Source: Lentisphaeria bacterium | GTDB lineage: Bacteria > Verrucomicrobiota > Lentisphaeria > Oligosphaerales > Oligosphaeraceae | Direction: 5' to 3' | Length of the DNA: 15,491 bases | NCBI GenBank assembly: GCA_016287975.1 | Contig: JAEEXV010000343.1 | Span: 1-15,491, forward strand | In this document: positions 1-8,400 of the stretch, piece by piece | Layout: the number at the start of each line of letters is the position of its first letter | Position numbering within the stretch: position 1 is the stretch's first letter | Position numbers and translations under genes: made by a program | The notes under the pieces: model-generated | What the model was told of the DNA's origin: nothing | Seen by the model: the letters and a program-made list of their open reading frames with translations, nothing else | The model's database searches: none

Positions 1-1
1 C

Positions 2-529
2 GCCCCCCCCGCCGAGGCCATCGCCCGCATCCGGAGGCTCTACGCGCATGAGCGCGACGCCAGGGAGGTCGCCAAGCCGCGGCCCACCGAGACCGCCCTC
101 TTCAAGGAGCGACGCAAGGCCCGGAGGCTCTCCGCCCCCGTCGCGGACGCCTTCTTCGCCCTCTGCCGCCGCATCGGCGAACAGCAGCCCCCCGCGTCCT
201 CCATCGCCAGGGCGGCCAGGTACGCCGCGGACCGCGAGGCCGAGCGGCGCCGGTTCCTCGCCGCCCCCAGGCTCGACATCGACAACAACCCCTGCGAGAA
301 CGTCATCCGCCCGTTCTGCCTCGGACGGAAGAACTGGCTCTTTGCCGGAGGGCAGGAGGGGGTGCGCTGCATGGCCGTCCTGGCCAGCTTCGCCGCCACC
401 TGCAAGGAGAACGGCGTCGACTTCGAGAAGTGGCTCCTCGACGTCCTCGTCAGGCTCGACCGCACCATCCCGAAGCAGCTCCCCTCGCTCCTTCCACACC
501 TCTGGAAGACCGCTCCAAGGCAAGCCTGA
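2..529 (+). CDS. IS66-family transposase, C-terminal part (5' truncated by window edge)
   Basis: The reading frame is open from the window edge to a TGA at 527-529, giving about 175 residues of a DDE transposase that cuts and pastes its own element. The diagnostic stretch is the IS66 core around the catalytic glutamate: DIDNNPCENVIRPFCLGRKN followed by WLFAGGQEG, then a helical tail (AVLASFAATCKENGVDFEKWLLDVL), which is the typical IS66 C-terminus. The catalytic Glu is the one in NPCEN. The N-terminal zinc-finger/leucine-zipper part and the earlier catalytic aspartates lie outside the window, so whether the gene is intact cannot be judged. The accessory IS66 genes (TnpA/TnpB) would be expected upstream. 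A palindromic terminator follows 24 bp after the stop. The composition is very GC-rich, like the flanking host genes. The family call is secure. Confidence 0.93.
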   Translation, partial: APPAEAIARIRRLYAHERDAREVAKPRPTETALFKERRKARRLSAPVADAFFALCRRIGEQQPPASSIARAARYAADREAERRRFLAAPRLDIDNNPCENVIRPFCLGRKNWLFAGGQEGVRCMAVLASFAATCKENGVDFEKWLLDVLVRLDRTIPKQLPSLLPHLWKTAPRQA

Positions 530-553
530 GGACACCACCCTGACGCCATGCGA

Positions 554-597
554 AAAACGCCCCGCGGCCACCGGTGGCCGCGGGGCGTTTTGTTTTT
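554..597 (+). terminator. Rho-independent terminator after the IS66 transposase
   Basis: A perfect 38-bp palindrome spans 554-591, centred between 572 and 573. Its arms start AAAACGCCCCGCGGCC and it ends in a T-rich run (588-597, TTTTGTTTTT). Because the left arm begins with A residues, the palindrome could also act on the minus strand, but the T tract is longer on the plus strand. It lies just after the transposase stop and would end the transposon transcript. Confidence 0.85.
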
Positions 598-626
598 CAG
601 GGCAACTTTTTCCGACCCGCCAAAAA

Positions 627-649
627 CGCTAGTCTGAATGAACGCTTAC
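627..649 (+). mobile_element. Probable right terminal inverted repeat of the IS66 element
   Basis: IS66-family ends usually begin with GTAA, often GTAAGCG. Read inward on the minus strand, this site starts GTAAGCGTTCATTCAGAC, so the plus strand ends in CGCTTAC at 643-649. It lies 120 bp past the transposase stop and beyond its terminator, where a right end is expected. If correct, the element leaves the window at 649 and the 8-bp target duplication would be 650-657 (ACGCCTCA). The left end is outside the window, so neither the match between repeats nor the duplication can be confirmed. Confidence 0.5.
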
Positions 650-651
650 AC

Positions 652-716
652 GCCTCATCCGAAAGATTCATGTCGGCATCGGCGGCGAGGGTGCATTCCG
701 CCTCGATGGATGAGGC
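652..716. other. Interrupted inverted repeat between the IS66 end and the fucosidase gene
   Basis: GCCTCATCC at 652-660 is repeated in inverted form at 708-716. A smaller nested pair, CGAGG/CCTCG, lies inside it. It lies downstream of the minus-strand fucosidase gene, so it could be a weak transcript end, but there is no T tract. I see nothing else in 650-819. Confidence 0.25.
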
Positions 717-819
717 AAATACATTCTGGCGGCAACTGTGCCATGTGGAGGGAACGGGGCCGAATGCCGTTTTCGGGACAGGCGTCGGGGCATGCTCAGG
801 GAGTGCATCCTAAGCCAGT

Positions 820-2088
820 CTACAGGGTCAGTTCGATGACGGGGACGGTGACGGGAGGCGGGACGGGCGGGAGGGAGAGTCCGAGGGTTCCTGGGGGCAG
901 GAGCGAGGCCATGATGGACTGTGGGGCGGGCGTCGCCATGAAGCGCACTTCGGAGCCATCGTTGAGGAAGCGCGCGAATTTCACCTTGTCGGCAAGTCCA
1001 GGCAGGAAGAGGTATTTGACGGGGTATTCGAGGATGTGGAGGTAGAGTTTCCGGTTTCCCGGATGCCAGGTGTAGAGGCAGTTGTCGGGTTCGGCCCATT
1101 CGGCGGGGGCGGCGGTGCATCCATAGATGGAGGCGCTGTGCTCGTCCATCCACTGGGCGATTCCCTGGAGTGCCTCCTGCGCGCGGCGGTCGATGCGTCC
1201 GCGCGGGTCGGGGCCGACGTTCAGGAGGAGGTTTCCGCCGCGCGCGACGTGCTGGATGAGCATGGAGACGAGCTGGTGCGTCGTCTTCCAGGTGGTTTCG
1301 TCCCGGTGGTATCCCCAGGAGCCTGAGAAGGTCTGGCAGCCTTCCCACAGGATTGGGTTGCCCGCCTCGTCGCGCAGCCCGACGCGGGGGACATACTGCT
1401 CTGGGGAGCGGAAGTCTCCGGCGCCAGGCAGGCCGAGTCGGTCGTCGATGAGGATGCCAGGGCGGAGCCGTCGGACGAGGGCGAGCAGTTCCTCGGCCTC
1501 CCAGTCCTCCGCGCGTTTCCCGTCGGGGCTGGGGTAGGTGAAGTCGAACCACATGATGTCAATGGGGCCGTACTCCGTCAGCAGTTCGGTCACCTGGTCG
1601 CGCATGTACTGGCAATAGCGGTGCTGGTCGCGGCCGCGGTTCGGCTCCACGTAGCCCAGGTCCCGCAGCGGATGGTGGTCGTCGACCACGAAGTCCGGGT
1701 GGTGCCAGTCCAGAAGCGAATAGTAGAGTCCAGCGCGCAGCCCCTCCTTGCGGAAGGCGTCGAGGATTTCGCGGACGTAGTCGCGATCCGCCTTGTAGTC
1801 GGTGAACTTGCTGTCCCACATGCAGAAGCCGTCGTGGTGCTTCGCGGTGAAGACGACGTATTTCATGCCCGCGTCCCTGGCGAGACGGGCCCAGGCGGCG
1901 GGATCGAAGCGGTCGGGATGGAAATGCTCGCGGTAGATGTCGTATTGCTCCTGGGGCATTTTCTCCCAGGTGCGGACCCATTCGCCACGCGCGGGAATGC
2001 TGTAGATGCCCCAGTGGATGAACATGCCGAAGCGGTCATGCGTCCACCAGGTGGAATCGCCGCGGGGATAGACGGGGGGCTGGCTCAT
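820..2088 (-). CDS. GH29 alpha-L-fucosidase, cytoplasmic
   Basis: The 422-residue protein hydrolyses terminal alpha-L-fucose from oligosaccharides by a retaining mechanism. GH29 landmarks appear in order: WWTHDRFGMFIHWG near residues 14-27, KHHDGFCMWDS at 83-93, IDIMWFDFTYP with the probable nucleophile Asp182, a WEG...SWGYH segment at 248-261 (Glu249 is a possible acid/base, uncertain in this family), and GGNLLLNVGPDPRG at 284-297. A beta-sandwich-like C-terminus follows from about 330. I chose the ATG at 2088 because GGAG lies about 8 bases before it and the GH29 similarity begins directly after; an in-frame extension to 2190 has no family resemblance and overlaps the upstream gene. There is no signal peptide, so it should act on imported oligosaccharides. 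It lies 52 bp behind the secreted 934-residue protein and is probably co-transcribed with it. Confidence 0.95.
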   Translation of the reverse strand: MSQPPVYPRGDSTWWTHDRFGMFIHWGIYSIPARGEWVRTWEKMPQEQYDIYREHFHPDRFDPAAWARLARDAGMKYVVFTAKHHDGFCMWDSKFTDYKADRDYVREILDAFRKEGLRAGLYYSLLDWHHPDFVVDDHHPLRDLGYVEPNRGRDQHRYCQYMRDQVTELLTEYGPIDIMWFDFTYPSPDGKRAEDWEAEELLALVRRLRPGILIDDRLGLPGAGDFRSPEQYVPRVGLRDEAGNPILWEGCQTFSGSWGYHRDETTWKTTHQLVSMLIQHVARGGNLLLNVGPDPRGRIDRRAQEALQGIAQWMDEHSASIYGCTAAPAEWAEPDNCLYTWHPGNRKLYLHILEYPVKYLFLPGLADKVKFARFLNDGSEVRFMATPAPQSIMASLLPPGTLGLSLPPVPPPVTVPVIELTL

Positions 2089-2140
2089 GGAAATGGCTCC
2101 GTGCAGAAGGTGGCTTTTGCCGACTATTTCACCAATCGTG

Positions 2141-4945
2141 CTACTTCTTTTCGCGCAGCTGCACGAAGCTGACGCCGAACCAAGGGACATTCCGCATGGG
2201 CCCCTTGCCTGTGTTGCTTATGGTGACGGTGTACTTTCCAGGCTGCAGCGTCTCCACGCCCAGGGGGAATGCATGCACCGCCCATGCGTTGTCGGGATAG
2301 TCAGTCGTGCCGTTGTGGATGACGCGGCCCTGGAATTCTATCTTGACAGGCACGCGGCTCGTGGTGCGGTTGTCGTCCATGGCGCCCAGCACCAGTTCGG
2401 GGTTTTTCAGAACCGACTTGACTTCGAGGGCAACGGTGGTGGTGGTGGCCTTGCTCATGTCGCCATACACGATTGTGATAGGCTCCTGCTGGAACCATAC
2501 CTTCCACTTGACCCCGCCCTGGAATGCCTCCGTGTCGGCAAAGGCAATCGGTGCTTTTGGATCGTATTTCCCCGGCAGCGCGGCGGTGCTGTTCCGCAGC
2601 ACTGGCTTTGCCGCAGGAAAATCCTTCACAAATGGGCGCCCTGTCCTTTTCAGCTCGTCCACTTCGCCTTCGGCAAGATATGCCACCAGATAGCGCGCGA
2701 AAGCAGGCACGGTGAACTTGACATACTCGCCGTCTCGGGTGAACTTCCACTCCACGATTTCGTCAAAGTCAGGGCTGAAGAAATACAGGCTATGCGCATT
2801 CGGTGCCCTGACGCTCAATGACATGGGTTTTGACTTGTCTGGCAGATGCTCCGCGATGGACGGGAAATTCAATTCGCGCAGTTTCGGCTGCATTCCCTCC
2901 TTGCTCATGGCACCCAGGAAATTGGCGAGGTGCACTTGAATGGAGGCCCCAGTGCCAAACGCCTGCCTGTGCGCCTCGACCACCACTCCCGAAGGAATGT
3001 TGTCCACCTTCAACACAGGTTTGCCGACATGAAAGGTGGCAAGTCGGTTGAAGAAGGCGCCCCACTTGGGATTGCGCCTGTCCTTCCATACCTCGCCTGG
3101 CACCACATAGCCCTCGTTGTAGAAGTTGTAGAAATAGCAGTGATATGGTATGCCCGCGAAATAGACGGTCCTGCCTTTGCCAGTGCCCTTCACAAGCAAG
3201 GCCGGATATGTCTCGCCCTTGGATGAGACGAACTCCGCCGCCACGGTCACGTCCCTGCCTATATTCTTGATTTTGGTAACGGGGCCGCTGTATGGGATTT
3301 TCTCCCCTGGGATCCCAAATGCCTGGTCCTTGATGACAAACGCAAAATCGCCCTTGGCCGTGCCGTCATAGTCGAAGCCCAGCAGCTCGCGGATTGCGAA
3401 ATTGCCATTGTGCTTGTATCCAGGCGTGGTCAATGCCACATTGGCGCCAGTGATGAGCGTGCCGCCGTCCTTGACGAACTCCGCCACTGCCGCGACTTGC
3501 CTGTCGTTCCAGCAGGCCGCATCAATCGCCATGACCGTGGAGGCCTTGTGGGACAGCGCCTTGGCGTCCTCCAGATCACGGTCGATGACGACGCGGTATG
3601 GCGTGTTGTGGAAGGTCAGCGCATTGCAGGTGCTTGCGAAGCTCCTGAGCCAGATGTATGGATCCACCACATTCATGTCGCGTGTCTGGTGCGAGAAAAG
3701 CACCGCCACGTCATTGTATGCGTGGGTGTCAATGAGCAGGTTCTGCCGTTCGACTTCCCATTGCAGCAAGGGGCGCCATCCCTGTCCATTGTCGTTCTGG
3801 CGCATGTACCACCAATGGCGCCCGCCCTGGGACAGTCCGATGAAATACGACAGGATGTCGTGGGCGGGAGAGCGTGTGTAGTACAGCGTCCAGAACGCAT
3901 TGCCAGTATGCTCTGCCACGGCCCGCAGGTATTTCATCTCAAGGAACATCAGTGGCCAGTAGTGGATGTAGCTGTGGTCGTGGGGCTCGCTTTCCAGCCC
4001 GATGGAATCGCCGAACGGGAGATAGTCGCCGATTTCAAGGCCAGCCGCATAGTATGAGTAGCCGCTGGAGTTGTTGCAAAGATAGATGCTGTAGGTCGCC
4101 GCTGGATCCATGCCACGCAGCAGCGCCCTGCATTCCAGATGGCGTTCCCTGACCTTTCGGGCACGCCAGTGCACCCATTCCCTGCGTGCGTCGGGATTGC
4201 GCCTCGCCCATTCGCCGAAGTGCTTTACGACCGGCGCCTCGTAGCCAGTGTCGGCGGTGAACTTCTTCAGGCAGTAGTCGCAACCGCAGAGATGCGTGCC
4301 GAAGAACTGTATCTCGTCGATCATGATGCCCTCGCAGGGCGCCTCCGCAAGCAGCCTGGTGAGATTTGCGAACCAGACCTTCCAGAAATCGTCATTGTTG
4401 ATGCAGGTGTTGGCGGTGCCGTAGCCATTGATGTCGGACTTGCCCGTGTTCAGATTGACGGCCTTCCATCCTGGGTGTTTTTCGAATATTGCGGCATCCA
4501 CCATGGTGCATGTAATGTGGTGTATGAAGTCCATGCCGTACTTGTGGCAGGCCTTTATCATGATGTTGCTGTCCGCGATCAGCTTGTCCAGCCTGCGGCT
4601 GTCGGCAAAGCGCGCGGATGGCTTCTCCGCCTCGTCCTGCATCAGATATCTGCAGCTTTCCGAAAGGATGAAGTTGAAGCCCAGTTCCTTGAGTTCCCTG
4701 GCCTTCGCGTCGGCCCATTCCTCGGTGATGTCATTCGGGATTTGCAGTGAAATCATGCGGTATGCCTGGCGCCTGTCCTCCACCCTGGCAAGACGCGCAT
4801 TCGGCAAGTTGCTCTTGAAGTCAGGCAGTCCCAGGATGTTCTCGCGGGGTGCAAAATACTCCGCCAGATTGTCAGGCACGGCCTCCGCCCTCAGCCCCCC
4901 AGCCAAAATCGCCACAATGACCCAAATGATATGCTTTATTTTCAT
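2141..4945 (-). CDS. Secreted GH42-like protein (glycosidase-type TIM barrel plus trimerisation-like domain)
   Basis: The 934-residue protein begins with a Sec signal peptide (MKIKHIIWVIVAILAGGLRAEA) and AAGGGA lies a few bases before the ATG. Residues about 60-400 look like a GH42-type (clan GH-A) barrel: Cys181 in ANTCINN, then IMIDEIQFF with Glu211 as the likely acid/base, then Cys220, Cys222 and Cys225 in CGCDYC followed by KKF. In GH42 beta-galactosidases the acid/base Glu is followed at the same distance by a CxCxxC cluster that binds zinc together with an earlier Cys. Residues about 410-530 resemble the class-I-glutaminase-like trimerisation domain of GH42 (DVAVLFS, VKDGGTLITG). The C-terminal third is beta-rich. 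Overall similarity to true GH42 enzymes is weak, so galactosidase activity is inferred, and the family may be a separate GH42-like one. It is probably the first gene of a unit with the fucosidase. Confidence 0.75.
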   Translation of the reverse strand: MKIKHIIWVIVAILAGGLRAEAVPDNLAEYFAPRENILGLPDFKSNLPNARLARVEDRRQAYRMISLQIPNDITEEWADAKARELKELGFNFILSESCRYLMQDEAEKPSARFADSRRLDKLIADSNIMIKACHKYGMDFIHHITCTMVDAAIFEKHPGWKAVNLNTGKSDINGYGTANTCINNDDFWKVWFANLTRLLAEAPCEGIMIDEIQFFGTHLCGCDYCLKKFTADTGYEAPVVKHFGEWARRNPDARREWVHWRARKVRERHLECRALLRGMDPAATYSIYLCNNSSGYSYYAAGLEIGDYLPFGDSIGLESEPHDHSYIHYWPLMFLEMKYLRAVAEHTGNAFWTLYYTRSPAHDILSYFIGLSQGGRHWWYMRQNDNGQGWRPLLQWEVERQNLLIDTHAYNDVAVLFSHQTRDMNVVDPYIWLRSFASTCNALTFHNTPYRVVIDRDLEDAKALSHKASTVMAIDAACWNDRQVAAVAEFVKDGGTLITGANVALTTPGYKHNGNFAIRELLGFDYDGTAKGDFAFVIKDQAFGIPGEKIPYSGPVTKIKNIGRDVTVAAEFVSSKGETYPALLVKGTGKGRTVYFAGIPYHCYFYNFYNEGYVVPGEVWKDRRNPKWGAFFNRLATFHVGKPVLKVDNIPSGVVVEAHRQAFGTGASIQVHLANFLGAMSKEGMQPKLRELNFPSIAEHLPDKSKPMSLSVRAPNAHSLYFFSPDFDEIVEWKFTRDGEYVKFTVPAFARYLVAYLAEGEVDELKRTGRPFVKDFPAAKPVLRNSTAALPGKYDPKAPIAFADTEAFQGGVKWKVWFQQEPITIVYGDMSKATTTTVALEVKSVLKNPELVLGAMDDNRTTSRVPVKIEFQGRVIHNGTTDYPDNAWAVHAFPLGVETLQPGKYTVTISNTGKGPMRNVPWFGVSFVQLREKK

Positions 4946-5033
4946 GATGGTTTCCCTTTATTTGACGAATCAAAAACGCGCTCCGATTGTTGTTTGTAAA
5001 CTGCTAACGAGTTGTTCCCCCAAGAGGTTCCAT

Positions 5034-5188
5034 CGTCATTTCGTCATTACGTCATTTCGGCTCAGCCGTCATTTCGTCATTTCGTCATTTCGGCTCAGTC
5101 GTCATTTCGTCATTTCGTCATTTCGGCTCAGCCGTCATTTCGTCATTACGTCATTTCGACTCAGTCGTCATTTCGTCATTTCGGCTTG
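5034..5188. repeat. 33-bp tandem repeat made of CGTCATTT octamers and a dyad linker
   Basis: There are four full units (5034, 5067, 5100 and 5133 starts) and a shortened fifth (5166-5188). Each full unit is three octamers CGTCATTT (or CGTCATTA) plus a 9-base linker CGGCTCAGC/T; the fifth has only two octamers, so there are 14 octamers in all. At each junction the linker and the next unit form an 11-base dyad such as CGGCT-C-AGCCG. The unit is 11 codons long, so every frame translates as a repeated peptide, but no start signal or context supports a real protein. The position between divergent genes allows a regulatory role; slippage-grown intergenic filler is the simpler alternative. Confidence 0.9.
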
Positions 5189-5319
5189 TCGGCGTGTCTG
5201 CTTCACGAGGGGCCGGTATCTACCCTCATGGGAACAGAACGTTAAAGGAAGCAACCACGCAACCTGAGAGAGGCCATGGCCCCGCAGAGACATACTATGA
5301 CCGTTCTTGCGCAGATTGC

Positions 5320-5337
5320 AAGCCGTCTCGGCTTTTT
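5320..5337 (+). terminator. Short terminator-like hairpin upstream of the 1199-residue protein gene
   Basis: AAGCCG-TCT-CGGCTT is a 6-bp stem with a 3-base loop, followed directly by T residues (TTTTT at 5333-5337). No plus-strand gene ends upstream, so if real it would act in the leader of the rightward transcript or stop stray transcription from the repeat region. The stem is short, so this is tentative. Confidence 0.35.
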
Positions 5338-5451
5338 CGGCTCAATGGCCAGGAGGCGCCGACACTTGTGGAAAAACAGCGTATATTTACCGCTGGTTAC
5401 CAGATTGCCTTTTCCGCCCCATGATCCTTCCTTTCAGAGGAGCGTGTCGCC

Positions 5452-8400
5452 ATGAGACATCTTGTTTTTGCCGTGTTGCTGTCTGCCGCCGTCCTGGTTG
5501 CCTCGCCTGGCGCCGCGCTGCCGCCTGGGGGGCTTTCAAGCGTCGACTTCTTCAAGGGGGCGCGCGAGCGTGCGGCGGCGTCGAAAGCGGAGGCGCGGAA
5601 CCTGCTGCCCGTCTCCCAGGAGCATTGGCAACTGTACAAGGTGGCGAACCGCGCCAGCCTCCATGAGCCGTGGACGGCGGAGTGGACCGAGCGCGAGCAG
5701 CGCATGGCGGAGGTCGTGCAGCAGAGTGTCCGCCTGGAGGGCGGCGTTCCCGTCTGGCGCTTTGCGATTCCCGCCGCCATCAACCAGTTCCGGAACGAGA
5801 AGGGGCTGCCGTTTTACTATTCGCGGGTCATGGCCAAAGAGCTGGTGGCGGTGGAGCCTGGACGCATGTACCATCTGTCCTATCGGGTGCGCGGCACCTG
5901 CCCGCCGCCCTTGAGCGCCAACCGCGTGATGCTGACCATCGACTACTATGGGAAGGACCGCAAGCGCCTGCGCAATGTCAGTTCCACCTACCGCGTCTGC
6001 TCGCCGACGCTCAGCTGGAGCGAACAGGCCTTCGATTGCCGCATGGACCCCAGGACGCATTTCGTGCGCATCCACTACTGCCTCCAGAATATCGGCGAGA
6101 TCGAGCTGCAGACGGGGACGCTGGCGCCCGCCGTCCAGACCGATGGCTTCGACGCGAGCCTCTTCCCGATGGGCGTCCTCGACAACCAGTGCCACATCCC
6201 GCAGGGGCAGCTGGGCTTCGTCTCCTTCTTCCCCATCAACCAGAGCCCCCGCAAGGCGGTCCACCCGCGGTTGCGCGTCACCATCCCGCCGCCCTTCCGC
6301 TACGTCGCCCCCGCGCCCTACCTCCCCGCCAAGGACTTCTCCGACCAGCCCAACCCCGACGGCTCCCACACCTACACCTTCGGCTTCCGCGAATACCGCT
6401 GGGGGGATCTGGCCGCCAAGGACTACGCGGGCTCCTTCCCGCTCCTCTTCGCGCTCACCACCGACGCCACGCCCTCCGACAAACTCTACCCCGTGACCTA
6501 CCAGTGCTTCGACGACGGCTACGAGGGACCCGTGCACACCTGCCATCTGCGGGTCATCGCGCCCCTCCATGGCGAGCGTCCGCGCCTTTTCCAGAGCGGC
6601 ATCTATGATTCGCGCACGATGATGCTTCCTGCCTCCGTCTTCCCCCGATTCGTCAAGGAGTATGCGGGCAACGGCTTCAACATCTGCTTCACGTTCCACT
6701 CCGAGCAGTATGTCGCCGACGCGTTCCACCAGCATGGCATCCCGCTGTTAGGGAGTTCCAGTTTCATCGCCAACGGCTACGCCTGTCCGCTTCCTCCCGA
6801 GAAGCGGCCCGCCTACACCCATTTCATCGGGGTGGACGGCAAGCCCGTCACCGACTTCCACGGGCGCCTGCACCAGCTCATCTGCCCGATGGCCGTCATC
6901 AACCGCACGCCGTTCTACCAGGAGACCATCCTGGGCGAGGCGAAGCAGCGCCTCAGGAACAACGACTACCTGATGTCGAACTGGGAACCGGGGCACGCCC
7001 AGCACTCCGCGGGATGCTTCTGCGCCAACTGCAAGCAGGCGTTCCTCGCCTACTCCAGGCTCCCCGCCGCCGAGGTCGAGGCGGCCTGGCCTGCGAACAT
7101 CGTGGGGAAATACCGCACCGAGTGGATGAACTTCAAGAGCCACCAGCACGCCCTCTATCTGGAAACCTACGAGCGCGACCTGGACGCCATCGCCAGGAGC
7201 TACGGCAAGAAGGGCTCGGGCTTCATGCCGATGATCACCCGCGACATCATGCTCGACACCGCCTTCAACCTCAACGACGTCAACGCCTTCGCGGTGCGCT
7301 TCTACGCCGACCGCATCCAGTGGATCAACCCCTGGGGGCCCTACCTCGCCCACCACTGGCGCGACCTCAAGCGCGACCTGCCAGGCAGCCGCATCCGCAT
7401 GCTGACGATGGCGCGCAGCGCCACGCGCTTCCTCAAACTCACCGTCAAGGATCCCGCGAAGCGCCCGAAACTGCTGGCCTTCCCGTGCGGCGTCTGCGTC
7501 AACATGCTGGTGGCGCCAGAGCAGCTGGCGATGGACACCCTGAGCGTCTACGTCGGCGGCTGGCAGGGCTCCACCCCCTACTACTTCCCCGTCGGGTATG
7601 ACGCCCGCTACTGGCGCGCGCTGGCGGAGGCCAACACCGCCATCGCCCGCACCGAGCGCTACGTGATGGAAGGGACGGCGCTGCCTGCGCCCGCCGTCAA
7701 GCTCCTCACCCCGTTCCCGCGCCCGCTCTACGCCGAACTCAACACCCCCGACCGCCCCATCTCGTCGCTGCAGGTCGCGCCCTTCGCCAGGGACGGCGGC
7801 CTGTGCCTCGCCGTCGGCAACTTCTGGGAATACGGCGAGACCTTCTTCACCGCCGCGCTCCCAGGCCTCCAGCCGAAGCAGCGCTACCTCGTGCGGGACG
7901 CCGTCTCGGGAACCGCCTTCTGCGACGACGACGGAAAGAACTTCACGGGGGCGCAATTGGCGAAGGGGGGAGCCCTTGTCCTCCATGCGGGCGGCCTGCG
8001 CTGGCGGTTCTACACCGTTGAACCCGCCGCCGAGGCGGCGCCGCAGGGTGCGTTGAGGGCGAAGGAGGTGCGCGCGCTCTTGGCGGCGCGTCTGCCAGGC
8101 ATCATGAAGGCGGCGGCCGAGGAGAATGCCTTCCTCCTGTCGCAGGCCAGGCCGTCCGAGGCGCCTTCTGACGTGAGCCCCCTGCGGGATTTCCACGCGC
8201 CAGGCGTCAGCGTGACGGTCACGCGCGTGCGCGGCACGGGGCAGCCCGTCGCGCGTGTCAGCGCCTACGACACCATCGCCAGCAACGTCTCGGGCGACCG
8301 CACCGTCCTCACCATCCAGTGCGGCGAGAGCACCTGGAAGGTGGAGCCCGACCGCGGGGCCTTCCTCGCCTCGTGGCGTTTCCGCGGGCATGAACTGTGC

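Larger units (their letters stand above)
4946..5451. other. Divergent intergenic region between the two glycan-degradation transcripts
   Basis: This 506-bp stretch holds no credible gene; the readings across it are the tandem repeat translated. It must carry the promoters of both secreted glycosidase-like genes. A tandem repeat fills 5034-5188 and a short terminator-like hairpin lies at 5320-5337. TATATT at 5382-5387 could be a -10 box for the rightward gene, but I find no matching -35. AGAGGAG at 5436-5442 is the ribosome binding site of the 1199-residue protein. Confidence 0.6.

Noticed and set aside
574..1045. Plus-strand small frames between the IS66 end and the fucosidase gene
   Set aside because: They run into the antisense of the fucosidase gene, and the first begins inside the terminator palindrome.
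5034..5188. Possible CRISPR array
   Set aside because: There are no unique spacers; the units are head-to-tail, internally made of 8-bp repeats, and no cas gene is nearby.
5012..5267. Open frames across the tandem repeat encoding repeated HFVISSFRLSR-like peptides
   Set aside because: They exist because the 33-bp unit is a multiple of three; there is no ribosome binding site, and the peptide simply reflects the octamer repeat.
5366..5387. Sigma-70 promoter with TATATT as -10 for the 1199-residue protein gene
   Set aside because: No acceptable -35 element at 16-18 bp; mentioned only as a possibility in the intergenic entry.
5536..8391. Long minus-strand frames (399 and 547 residues) opposite the 1199-residue protein gene
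   Set aside because: They are antisense shadows typical of GC-rich genes: Gly/Val/Arg/Glu-rich, no domains, and fully inside a gene with clear protein features.
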